A stretch of DNA of 8,018 nt from Chthoniobacterales bacterium (GTDB taxonomy: Bacteria > Verrucomicrobiota > Verrucomicrobiia > Chthoniobacterales > UBA10450): contig JACCXA010000215.1 of assembly GCA_013697365.1 (NCBI GenBank), forward strand, positions 1-8,018, read 5' to 3'. Below, one piece after another: positions 1 to 6,428 of this stretch (positions are counted from its first letter, which is position 1; each line of letters opens with the position of its first letter). The notes under the pieces are model-generated. The model made no database searches. It was not told the DNA's origin and saw only the letters and a list, made by a program, of their open reading frames with translations. A program made the position numbers and the translations under genes.

Positions 1-77
1 GCGGCCGGCGTTTCGTGCTCTTTCTCTTTCTGGACCTTCTTATCGTGGGCGACGTTTCGTGGATCGGGCATCTTCAT
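1..77 (-). CDS. N-terminus of an unrecognised charged small protein, cut by the window edge
   Basis: Reading leftward from an ATG at 77-75, the minus strand is open to the window edge and gives 25 residues beginning MKMPDPRNVAHDKK. A second in-frame ATG at 71-69 would give MPDPRNVAHDKK. The peptide is very hydrophilic, rich in Lys, Glu and His, and has no signal peptide. The start of a small cytosolic helical protein is plausible. I do not recognise the family well enough to name it. It would be divergent from the secreted-protein gene starting at 216. No clear ribosome binding site precedes either ATG. The short length makes a chance ORF possible. Confidence 0.4.
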   Translation of the reverse strand, partial: MKMPDPRNVAHDKKVQKEKEHETPA

Positions 78-215
78 TGATACACCGGATACGCTCTCGT
101 CGCCTTGATATTGCCAGCCGTTTTGAGGGGGCCAACAAGACCGATTGGAATTCAAGACGAGTCCGAATACCTAACGAGCACGGCCACTCTTTCCGCGACA
201 GTCGTTTTTATCGTT

Positions 216-464
216 ATGAAACCCACTAATCGATTATTGGCCCTCGGTGCGGTGTGCAGCGCAATCGCGCTCTCATCCGTCACTGCCCCGGCTCAAACTG
301 CCACCCCAGCGACCACCGTCACAAGAACAGATGATCGCGACGAAGACCATGACTACGGTTGGATCGGTCTCCTTGGCTTGCTCGGTCTGGCAGGTCTAAT
401 GAAAAAGAAAAACGACGATCACCGTCACGACACGACTGCAGGTCGGACGGACGTCCGGCATTAA
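216..464 (+). CDS. Small secreted protein with WGxxG-like Gly/Leu C-terminal anchor
   Basis: This 82-residue protein starts at the ATG at 216 rather than an upstream in-frame start, because this Met begins a typical signal peptide: MKPTNR, a hydrophobic core at about 7-20, and an Ala-Gln cleavage site near 26-27. A Thr/Ala-rich stretch and an acidic stretch (about 39-46) follow. Then comes a compact hydrophobic block, GWIGLLGLLGLAGL (48-61), capped by a KKK basic patch and a His/Asp/Arg-rich tail. This order (signal peptide, low-complexity linker, WGxxG-type glycine-leucine helix, basic residues) matches the small proteins described as having WGxxGxxG-CTERM-like ends, thought to be membrane-anchoring or sorting signals. 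Here Trp follows Gly in GWIG, so the motif match is approximate. The biochemical function is unknown. The product is probably held in the inner membrane or envelope. The L,D-transpeptidase gene follows 134 bases downstream on the same strand. No good Shine-Dalgarno is visible. Confidence 0.7.
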   Translation: MKPTNRLLALGAVCSAIALSSVTAPAQTATPATTVTRTDDRDEDHDYGWIGLLGLLGLAGLMKKKNDDHRHDTTAGRTDVRH

Positions 465-598
465 GCGCAGCTCAGCACAGGGCGCTCCGCCGCGCTCGAT
501 CAGGCGGCGGTAGAGCTAGCGCATTGCTAAAGTCTGCAAGCCCCCACTGCGCCGGTCGTGTCGTTGCTCAAACACAGCCAGCCGGAGCCAGCACCACG

Positions 599-1693
599 AT
601 GCAGGCAGTGAACATATTTCATCGTCTCCTGCTGCTTGTCGTTGTCTTGCATACCAGCATCCCTCCGGTCGTTGCGGCGAAAAAAACGGAGTCTCCGGGC
701 AAAGGCAGCCAGCTCCAGCTCGAAGCCGCCACGCGTCTTCAAGTTTTCCTTGACCGGGCAAACTTTAGCCCGGGCAAGCTGGACGGGCACTACGGCGACT
801 TCACGCGGAAAGCCCTGGCCCTTTATCGGCAGTCACGAGGAGAACAGCCGGAGCCACTACCCCTCCCCGACGCGAAAAAGAACACTCCGCCTGACGTTGC
901 GGGACTCGATCTTGCCAGCATCGGGCCGGCCTTCATCACCTACGAGGTAACAGACGAGGACATGAGTAACGTCGGCGAAATCCCCGACTCCGTGCCCGAA
1001 AAAGCGAAGCTGAAAGCGCTGCCGTATCGCTCAGCCGATGAAGCGATCGCGGAGAAATTTCACTGCGACCGGGATTTTCTGGGACAGCTCAACCCGGGCA
1101 AAACAAAGAGCATCAAAGCGGGAGACCAACTGAAAGTGCCAAACGTGGAGCCATTCGAGCTCGCAGGTGTCAAGGGCCTTAAGCCCGGGAACGAAATCAC
1201 GCCGCCCGTCGCGAACGACCTTGCCGACGAACCCGACGGGGTGACGCCCGATGTTAAGGATCAGCTGAACCCCGGTGAGCCCGCCCCCGCCACCGTTGTA
1301 AACGTCGACACGAAGACCAGCATTGTCACTGTGCTCGAGGGACCGAAGCTCATCGCTGCATACCCAGTCACGATTGGGTCAGCGCAAACCGCCTCGCCCG
1401 TTGGAGAATGGAAAGTCCGCGGGGTGGCGATGCTTCCGACTTTTCGCTACGACGAACAGATGTTGAACCACGGCGAGCGCAGCCAGGATTTCCACATGCT
1501 CGCATCCGGCCCGAACAATCCTGTGGGCGTGATTTGGATTGCGTTGAACAAGAAAGGCATCGGCCTGCACGGGACCGAGGATCCCGATTCGATCGGCCGC
1601 TCCGCGAGTCACGGCTGCGTTCGGCTCGCGAACTGGGACATCGTGCGGCTGGCCGTGCGCGTGAAAGCCGGTGTCCCTGTCTCTATTTATTGA
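599..1693 (+). CDS. L,D-transpeptidase (YkuD domain) with N-terminal peptidoglycan-binding and LysM-like regions
   Basis: The 364-residue product is predicted to be exported and to cross-link peptidoglycan, or attach proteins to it, through a cysteine acyl-enzyme. Residues 1-27 form a signal peptide (hydrophobic core LLLLVVVL, end VVAA). Residues about 38-80 resemble a peptidoglycan-binding domain (LQVFLDRANFSPGKLDGHYG). Residues about 145-183 look LysM-like (SADEAIAEKF, then GDQLKVPN). A Pro/Asp-rich linker leads to the YkuD domain at about 231-364. The catalytic signature is complete: LHGT with His324 and SHGCVRL with His338, Cys340 and Arg342. The ATG at 599 is chosen because it starts the signal peptide and has GGAG at 584-587. 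The open frame upstream to 359 is arginine-rich and overlaps the previous gene. A mutated copy of this gene's 3' end lies at 4701-4795. A YkuD enzyme is certain; whether it makes 3-3 cross-links or links lipoproteins is not decidable. Confidence 0.93.
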   Translation: MQAVNIFHRLLLLVVVLHTSIPPVVAAKKTESPGKGSQLQLEAATRLQVFLDRANFSPGKLDGHYGDFTRKALALYRQSRGEQPEPLPLPDAKKNTPPDVAGLDLASIGPAFITYEVTDEDMSNVGEIPDSVPEKAKLKALPYRSADEAIAEKFHCDRDFLGQLNPGKTKSIKAGDQLKVPNVEPFELAGVKGLKPGNEITPPVANDLADEPDGVTPDVKDQLNPGEPAPATVVNVDTKTSIVTVLEGPKLIAAYPVTIGSAQTASPVGEWKVRGVAMLPTFRYDEQMLNHGERSQDFHMLASGPNNPVGVIWIALNKKGIGLHGTEDPDSIGRSASHGCVRLANWDIVRLAVRVKAGVPVSIY

Positions 1694-1710
1694 ATCAAAG
1701 AATAGATAGG

Positions 1711-1755
1711 TTGAATGATACAGCCACACACTTATACCGGCTGATTGCATATAAT
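1711..1755 (+). promoter_or_regulatory. Candidate sigma70-type promoter(s) for the FIST/kinase pair
   Basis: The 86-base gap between the transpeptidase stop and the FIST start is noticeably AT-rich compared with its surroundings. It holds TTGAAT (1711-1716), 16 bases, then TATACC (1733-1738), a reasonable -35/-10 pair. A perfect TATAAT lies at 1750-1755 but has no good -35 at the right distance. Either could start transcription just ahead of the FIST gene, with a short leader. This is a consensus match only. It suggests the FIST/kinase unit is transcribed separately from the transpeptidase. Confidence 0.4.
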
Positions 1756-1779
1756 GGCGCACCGGCGACAGTGCGGCCG

Positions 1780-2967
1780 ATGATCACCCGTAATTCCCTG
1801 AAGACCCAAAGCGTCGTCGTCCACACCGACGCGGAAGGCAGCCAAGAAGCGGGCCTGTCTTTAGGAGACCAAATCGCGACTCACCTCGGCGGAACACGAC
1901 CCGACGTGGTCATCCTGTTTGTTTCGCCGAAGTACGAGGCGGCTGAACTGGTGGCCTGTGTCGTTGACCGGTGCGACGCGAAGATCATCATCGGCTGTTC
2001 GTCTGCGGGCGAATTTACGGACGCCACGCACGGCAACGGCAAAGCCTGCGCAGTAGCGATCAGTTCATCCTCCCTGCAGTTCGCGGTCGGGATCGGCCGC
2101 GGCATCAGTAGCGATCGGCGCACTGCCGCCGAGGAGATGGTGCGCGACTTTCGCTGCGGCCAGGAAGGGTCGAACGAGTATTGTTCCGCACTTATTCTGA
2201 CCGACGCACTCGCTGGACACGCGGATGAACTGATCGAGGAACTGACGCTGAAGACTGGCGGCAGCCATCAATTTTTCGGCGGCGGTGCGGGCGATGACGC
2301 GAACTTCAACCGCACCCAGGTCTTCGTTGGGAAAGAGATCGCGAGCAATGCGGCCGTCGCTCTCGAGATTGTCTCGGAGAAGCCAATCGGCATTGGGGTG
2401 CGGCATGGCTGGAGACCTGCGACCGCGCCGATGCGTGTGACCGAATCACGCGGCGCTGTTCTCGTTAGTCTGAACGCTTCTCCGATTCTCGATGTCTTCC
2501 GGGGGCACGCCGAAAGCACGAACCAGAATTTCGATCAGAACGATCCGATGCCCTTCTTTTTGCATAACATCCTCGGGATCGAGACGGGCGATGGCTACAA
2601 ATTGCGCGTGCCGCTCGCGGTCAACCCTGATGGTTCCGTTCTTTGCGCCGCCGAGATTCCGCAGGGCGCTGCGGTTTGCTTGATGAGCACCGACGCGGCC
2701 TCAGCCAAAGAAGCGGCTGCGAATGCGACGCGCGCCGCAGTCGATCAACTCAACGGGCATGAACCGGGCGTGGCTCTCTTTTTCGATTGTGTGGCGACCC
2801 GTCTTCGTATGGGCCGCGAGTTCGGAAATGAGCTCGACGCGCTGAAGGAAGTCCTCGGGGAAACGCAGTTTGCCGGTTGCAACACGTATGGACAAGTCGC
2901 CAGAACGACAGGGCAATTCAACGGCTTCCACAACTGCACGGCCGTCGTTTGCGTCCTGCCGGCGTGA
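1780..2967 (+). CDS. FIST-domain sensor protein (FIST_N plus FIST_C), possibly NosP-like
   Basis: The 395-residue cytosolic protein has no signal peptide or membrane segment. Residues about 40-235 match a FIST N-terminal domain: PDVVILFVSPKY, then IIGCSSAGEF (70-79), then QFFGGGAGDDANF (164-176), then GIGVRHGWRP (204-213). Residues about 236-390 match FIST_C, ending in the typical FAGCNTYGQVA and FHNCTAVVCVLP. FIST domains are ligand-sensing modules of prokaryotic signal transduction. One branch, NosP of Pseudomonas, binds heme and nitric oxide and controls the co-transcribed hybrid kinase NahK. Here a hybrid kinase overlaps the 3' end, so this is probably that kinase's input partner; heme or NO as the ligand is inference from gene order. 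The ATG at 1780 is chosen because it follows the AT-rich promoter region. A GTG at 1771 is in frame, and the open frame further upstream is a transpeptidase shadow. No convincing Shine-Dalgarno is seen. Confidence 0.9.
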   Translation: MITRNSLKTQSVVVHTDAEGSQEAGLSLGDQIATHLGGTRPDVVILFVSPKYEAAELVACVVDRCDAKIIIGCSSAGEFTDATHGNGKACAVAISSSSLQFAVGIGRGISSDRRTAAEEMVRDFRCGQEGSNEYCSALILTDALAGHADELIEELTLKTGGSHQFFGGGAGDDANFNRTQVFVGKEIASNAAVALEIVSEKPIGIGVRHGWRPATAPMRVTESRGAVLVSLNASPILDVFRGHAESTNQNFDQNDPMPFFLHNILGIETGDGYKLRVPLAVNPDGSVLCAAEIPQGAAVCLMSTDAASAKEAAANATRAAVDQLNGHEPGVALFFDCVATRLRMGREFGNELDALKEVLGETQFAGCNTYGQVARTTGQFNGFHNCTAVVCVLPA

Positions 2968-4609
2968 ACGGAAAGCAGCACCGCGGGGGCAGCTCCTTTC
3001 GCTCGTCGCCGCGCTGATCAAGCCGGAGAACCGGAGCGCGGCTGCAAAAGCTTTGGCCGCGCACGCGGGTGCCGAAGATCTGCTGATCTTCGTTCGCGAT
3101 CGCGAGCTGGGCATCCTCTTGCCTGCGCCCGGCTTTCAACAGACCCTTCCGGCTGCGAAAGCGTGGCGCCTGTTCCTGGAAAGCTGTATCCAGAATTCTT
3201 TCCAAGAAGGCGAGCTGCCGTTCCCCACACCCGCCACGACGAGGCGCGTGACTGGTTTTGCGGCCGAAGACGGCTCAGCGGTTGTCTTCATCGGCGGCAA
3301 TCATGAGATCGATCGAGGCGTCGACATTAGCCTGCTTCTCCCGATTCTCGCCGCCGCTTTCGAAGGCGAGCGCATCGCGACCGTCGCTGAAGGCAATACC
3401 GCGATCGCCAAACAGGCTGCGACGCAAGCGAAGCTACTCGCCGATTCGCTTGATAAAGCTCGCAATGAATTGAGGCACACCCTCAGCGAAGCGCGTCGAG
3501 CTAACGCGGCGAAAGATCGCTTCCTCGCGGTGCTCAGTCATGAACTGCGCACGCCTTTAAACCCGGTGTTGATGGCGGCAAGCGCGATGGAGACCGATCC
3601 CAACATCCCGCCCGAGATTCGAGCCGACATTTCGATGATCAGGCGGAACGTCGAACTGGAAGCCAGGTTGATTGATGATCTTCTGGATCTGACGCGCATT
3701 GCGAACGGGAAGGTGCAGTTGCAGCGCAAGATCGTCGATGTCCACGAGCTTCTCGAAGAGGCGGCCGCCGTCGTCCGCGGCGACCCCTCGTCGCTCTCAC
3801 CTCAAATCGAACTCGAGCTCGGTGCCGCCCAACATCATATCGACGGTGATCCGGCACGGATTCAGCAGGTGTTCTGGAATCTGATCCGCAACGCCGTAAA
3901 GTTCACGCCGCTCGACGGCCGCATCAATATCCGCACCGAAAACTCCGACGCGCACACCTTCCGCATCGAAGTAGCCGACACTGGGATCGGCATCGCGCCC
4001 GAAGCGTTGTCAAAAATTTTCAACGCTTTCGAACAGGGCGATACCGATATTAACCGAGCCTTCGGCGGCCTCGGATTGGGACTGGCGATTTCCCACGCAA
4101 TTGCGGAAATGCACGGTGGCACCCTTCGGGCCGAGAGTTCCGGTGTCGGCAAAGGTGCCACCTTTGTGTTCGAACTGCCAGCCGCCGAAGGCAGCGCACG
4201 CGCGCCCGAGACCGCTGCCCAGCCGACAGTCGGGAACGATTGCCGCCGCGTACTACTCGTGGAAGACCACGCCACGACCGCCGCCTTGATGGCGAGGCTA
4301 CTGCGGAAGCGAGGACATCGAGTCGAGCTGGCGCACAACAAGACAGACGCCATCACCATCGGGCTCCGGGAAGAATTTGACGTTGTCATCAGCGATCTCG
4401 GTTTGCCCGATGGAACTGGTTTTGAAGTGATGCAGGCCTTGCGGTCCAAGCCGGGAATCGTCGGAATCGCGCTGACTGGTTATGGAATGGAAGCCGACGT
4501 CGCGCAGACCATGAAAGCTGGTTTCCAATTTCATCTCACCAAGCCGGTCGATGCACAAAAGCTCTACCAGGCAATCGAGCAAATCTCTGCCGCCCCATCT
4601 CGGGCCTGA
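2888..4609 (+). CDS. Soluble hybrid histidine kinase with C-terminal receiver domain, GAF-like N-terminus
   Basis: Numbered from the ATG at 2888 the protein has 573 residues. Residues about 35-160 are a GAF-like sensor (GAEDLLIFVRDRELG, then GSAVVFIGG). Residues about 160-213 form a probable coiled coil. A HisKA domain follows with the H-box SHELRTPLNP (His218). The HATPase domain has an N-box (FWNLIRNAVKFTP), G1 (ADTGIGI), F-box (FNAFEQGD) and G2 (GGLGLGLAIS). A receiver domain at about 453-565 has the acidic pair E459/D460, phospho-acceptor Asp503 (ISDLGLPDG), Thr530 and Lys552 (LTKP). All catalytic residues are present and there is no membrane segment, so it should act in the cytosol, probably taking input from the overlapping FIST protein. 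The start is uncertain. The ATG at 2888 overlaps the FIST gene by 80 bases, a TTG at 2870 by 98, and the next in-frame start is a TTG at 3053, which would cut into the sensor domain. The attached receiver may autoregulate or feed a separate output protein. Confidence 0.9.
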   Translation: MDKSPERQGNSTASTTARPSFASCRRERKAAPRGQLLSLVAALIKPENRSAAAKALAAHAGAEDLLIFVRDRELGILLPAPGFQQTLPAAKAWRLFLESCIQNSFQEGELPFPTPATTRRVTGFAAEDGSAVVFIGGNHEIDRGVDISLLLPILAAAFEGERIATVAEGNTAIAKQAATQAKLLADSLDKARNELRHTLSEARRANAAKDRFLAVLSHELRTPLNPVLMAASAMETDPNIPPEIRADISMIRRNVELEARLIDDLLDLTRIANGKVQLQRKIVDVHELLEEAAAVVRGDPSSLSPQIELELGAAQHHIDGDPARIQQVFWNLIRNAVKFTPLDGRINIRTENSDAHTFRIEVADTGIGIAPEALSKIFNAFEQGDTDINRAFGGLGLGLAISHAIAEMHGGTLRAESSGVGKGATFVFELPAAEGSARAPETAAQPTVGNDCRRVLLVEDHATTAALMARLLRKRGHRVELAHNKTDAITIGLREEFDVVISDLGLPDGTGFEVMQALRSKPGIVGIALTGYGMEADVAQTMKAGFQFHLTKPVDAQKLYQAIEQISAAPSRA

Positions 4610-4700
4610 CATTTCGATTGCATCGTCTGGCAGCGCGACCTCCGGGTGCAATTCGTCCTTCGTTCGGCCAATAGCGAGTCGTCGCGAACCGCTTCGTTGC

Positions 4701-4795
4701 GGTCGCTCCGCGAGTCACGGCTGGGTTGCTCGGGAACCAGGGGAGATCTTCTGGCCGTGCGCATGAAAGCAGGCGTCGACGACTCTACCTATTAA
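4701..4795 (+). pseudogene. Remnant of the 3' end of a second L,D-transpeptidase gene
   Basis: This stretch is related to the last 96 bases of the transpeptidase gene at 599-1693. Twenty bases are identical (4704-4723 and 1598-1617), encoding the SASHG active-site approach. A second block starting at CTGGCCGTGCGC (4751 and 1649) continues with one mismatch into TGAAAGC. The translation begins GRSASHG, but the catalytic Cys codon TGC has become TGG (Trp). The stretch between the two blocks is 27 bases instead of 31, so the frame shifts. The second frame then reads LAVRMKAGV...TY and ends at TAA 4793-4795, matching LAVRVKAGV...IY. The fragment cannot be catalytic. Faint similarity may reach back to 4610 (ISIA against IWIA), but I would not rely on it. 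It starts just after the kinase stop and its tail overlaps the end of the convergent ankyrin gene. Confidence 0.8.
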
Positions 4796-5642
4796 ATTGG
4801 GCGCCACGTGCTTTCAATAACTCGAGTGTCGGGCGGTAGCGATCGGAACCACGTTTAGCTCTCTTATACTCAGCCGAGACGAGACGAAGCGGCGTGCTGC
4901 CCCGCTGTATCCGAACTTCGTAACCGAATCCGGGAGCAAGATTGCGCGGCAGATAGACATAATCGGCTGCAACCGCAGCATTCAGATTCGCGCCGTGATC
5001 GAGCAGCCAGCGCGCTGCGCTCTCTGTCCCTTCCAGCGCGGCGACATGGAGCGGTGTCACGCCCGCGTTGCTGCGCGCATCCACCAGAGTGAATCCGGCG
5101 CGAAACAGAATATTCAGATGAGCTGCCCCGCTTTGCGCCGCGTAATGCAAGGCACTCATTCCATCCTTGTCCGTCGTCAGCAGATTGGCCCCCGCGGCGA
5201 GCAGCTTTTGCGCAGCATCGCTGTGCGCCACCAGCAATGGCGTCCGGCCCCGACCATCGGTCGCCTCCAGGTGCGGACGGTGTCTCAGAATCTGCGCCGT
5301 GCGCTCGACGTAACCGTTACCCGCGGCCCAATGCAGCGCCGTCATCCCGAGCGGTCCGCGCGTTTCGACCTTCGCGCCGTTTTCGAGCAAGAGCTCGATG
5401 ATCTCGGGGTGCGTTTTCTCGCGACCTTCGATCGCCACGAAGAGCAAAGGCTTGTCGTCCGGCCCCAGCGGCCATGGTTTCCCCGTCCCTTTCCATTCGT
5501 CCAGCAGCGCGGGTGTTTTTTCCGCGTCGCCCTCTGTGACCGCGCCGACAAGTCGTGCGCCTAACGAAGGCTCCAAAACGTGTTGGGCCTCGGCGGATGA
5601 CATCACCGCCAAAAATATTCCACACAGAACCGCTCTCTTCAT
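4785..5642 (-). CDS. Secreted or periplasmic ankyrin-repeat protein
   Basis: The 285-residue product starts with a signal peptide, MKRAVLCGIFLAVMSSAEAQ, with probable cleavage after AEA. At least five ankyrin-type repeats follow: about 64-92 (PLLFVAIEG to LLLENGAKVE), 98-127 (GMTALHWAAGNG), 131-157 (GRTPLLVAH to LLAAGANLLT), 160-189 (GMSALHYAAQSG) and 194-222 (GVTPLHVAALEG to LLDHGANLN). A degenerate last repeat has RGSTPLRLVSAEY, about 247-282, and ends in LLKARGAQFN. The repeats form a protein-binding scaffold, and there is no catalytic domain. The partner is unknown. The gene converges on the plus-strand kinase and transpeptidase remnant; its stop codon (TAG read from 4787-4785) lies inside that remnant's tail. 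The ATG at 5642 is fixed by the signal peptide. A GGAA lies directly before it, too close for ideal spacing. It is intact, unlike the broken gene upstream on the same strand. Confidence 0.88.
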   Translation of the reverse strand: MKRAVLCGIFLAVMSSAEAQHVLEPSLGARLVGAVTEGDAEKTPALLDEWKGTGKPWPLGPDDKPLLFVAIEGREKTHPEIIELLLENGAKVETRGPLGMTALHWAAGNGYVERTAQILRHRPHLEATDGRGRTPLLVAHSDAAQKLLAAGANLLTTDKDGMSALHYAAQSGAAHLNILFRAGFTLVDARSNAGVTPLHVAALEGTESAARWLLDHGANLNAAVAADYVYLPRNLAPGFGYEVRIQRGSTPLRLVSAEYKRAKRGSDRYRPTLELLKARGAQFNR

Positions 5643-5730
5643 TTCCAGCGCGATAATAGGCGGGACCAGGACCTTAGCGATCCTTCTCCACCGAACTCAA
5701 ACACTCGAGTCGGTCGGCACGCGTGTCCTT

Positions 5731-6428
5731 TCACCGCCGTTTCTCAACCAGGAACGCGGCGCCGATGAAGAGCGTGTGGAAGACCAGGACGCCCATGGCG
5801 GTCGCATTGGCCGTTAGCGGGGAGCGGGGCACAAGACTCTCGGCGTAAATTTGCACTGCCCCCGCGGATCGCCGCGCCAGAGCGCGCAGTCGCCCAGGTA
5901 ATGCAGCGAGTAATGGACGAATTTTGGTTCGCCGTGCGCGCGACATTCCGCGAGCGTTTCACTCGCGAGTGCTTCGACGCTCGACGTCGCCGAGGGCCAC
6001 AAGTATCTGGCCCACCGCGACGCGGCCGCGCGTGATCAATTTCGCCGAACCAAATTTCCGGTAGCTTTCAAGGCAATCTTCCATCGCTGCCAGCGCCCCG
6101 TGGTAATCGTTCGCCATGAACTGCGACCAGCCGATGCCTTCCAGGGCCAGGGGAGTTCCAAAGCGTTGCCGCTTTCCCGCCACAGTTTCACACTTTGCTC
6201 CGCCAGGGCGCGCGCCGACGCCGTTTCGCCTTTCCAGCTCAGGATCATGCTCAAGGCCCACAAAGCCCGGGCCCGTTCCAGCGAACGATCGTCCGGCGTC
6301 TGCGCTGCCCGCTCGCGCTCTCGACCCACGAAAGTCGTGAGCTGACCAGGCAGATTCGGCCTGAGATTGCTGAGCGACTTGAGCGGAGGAAAATCTGCCC
6401 GCAGTTCGGGGTGCGCGAGCTGAAACAC
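5731..6428 (-). pseudogene. Broken C-terminal half (linker plus TPR) of a cyclase-ATPase-TPR regulator
   Basis: Directly after the amber codon that ends the cyclase ORF, the same frame continues with VFQLAHPELRADFPPLKSL and QLTTFVGRERE. This is the linker that normally joins a class III cyclase domain to an AAA/NB-ARC ATPase in large cyclase-ATPase-TPR proteins. No P-loop (GxGGxGKT) follows. The sequence jumps to TPR-like text (RARALWALSMILSWKGETASARALAEQSVKLWRESG), so the ATPase domain and much of the TPR region are deleted. The TPR text then changes frame near 6158 (PLALEGIGWSQFMANDYHGALAAMEDCLESYRKFG, up to VALGDVE), near 5980 (EALASETLAECRAHGEPKFVHYSLHYLGDCALWRGD), and near 5860 (AVQIYAESL). 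Recognisable homology fades by about 5765. One nonsense codon, three frameshifts and a domain-size deletion make this a clear pseudogene unless the assembly is poor. Confidence 0.82.

Noticed and set aside
359..598. 80-codon in-frame extension upstream of the L,D-transpeptidase start
   Set aside because: It is arginine-rich, overlaps the preceding secreted-protein gene, and would bury the obvious signal peptide that begins at 599.
1408..1779. 124-codon open frame upstream of the FIST start, overlapping the transpeptidase
   Set aside because: Arg/Pro-rich out-of-frame reading of the transpeptidase gene. FIST family similarity begins only after 1780.
3862..4449. 195-codon minus-strand ORF inside the kinase gene
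   Set aside because: Ser/Arg/Pro-rich antisense shadow of the HATPase and receiver domains, with no family-like content.
4688..4703. Small hairpin ACCGC-ttcgtt-GCGGT after the kinase gene, considered as a terminator
   Set aside because: Only five paired bases and no T tract; likely chance in GC-rich sequence.
4995..5564. 189-codon plus-strand ORF across the ankyrin gene
   Set aside because: Antisense shadow of a clear ankyrin-repeat protein with a signal peptide; its translation has no recognisable motifs.
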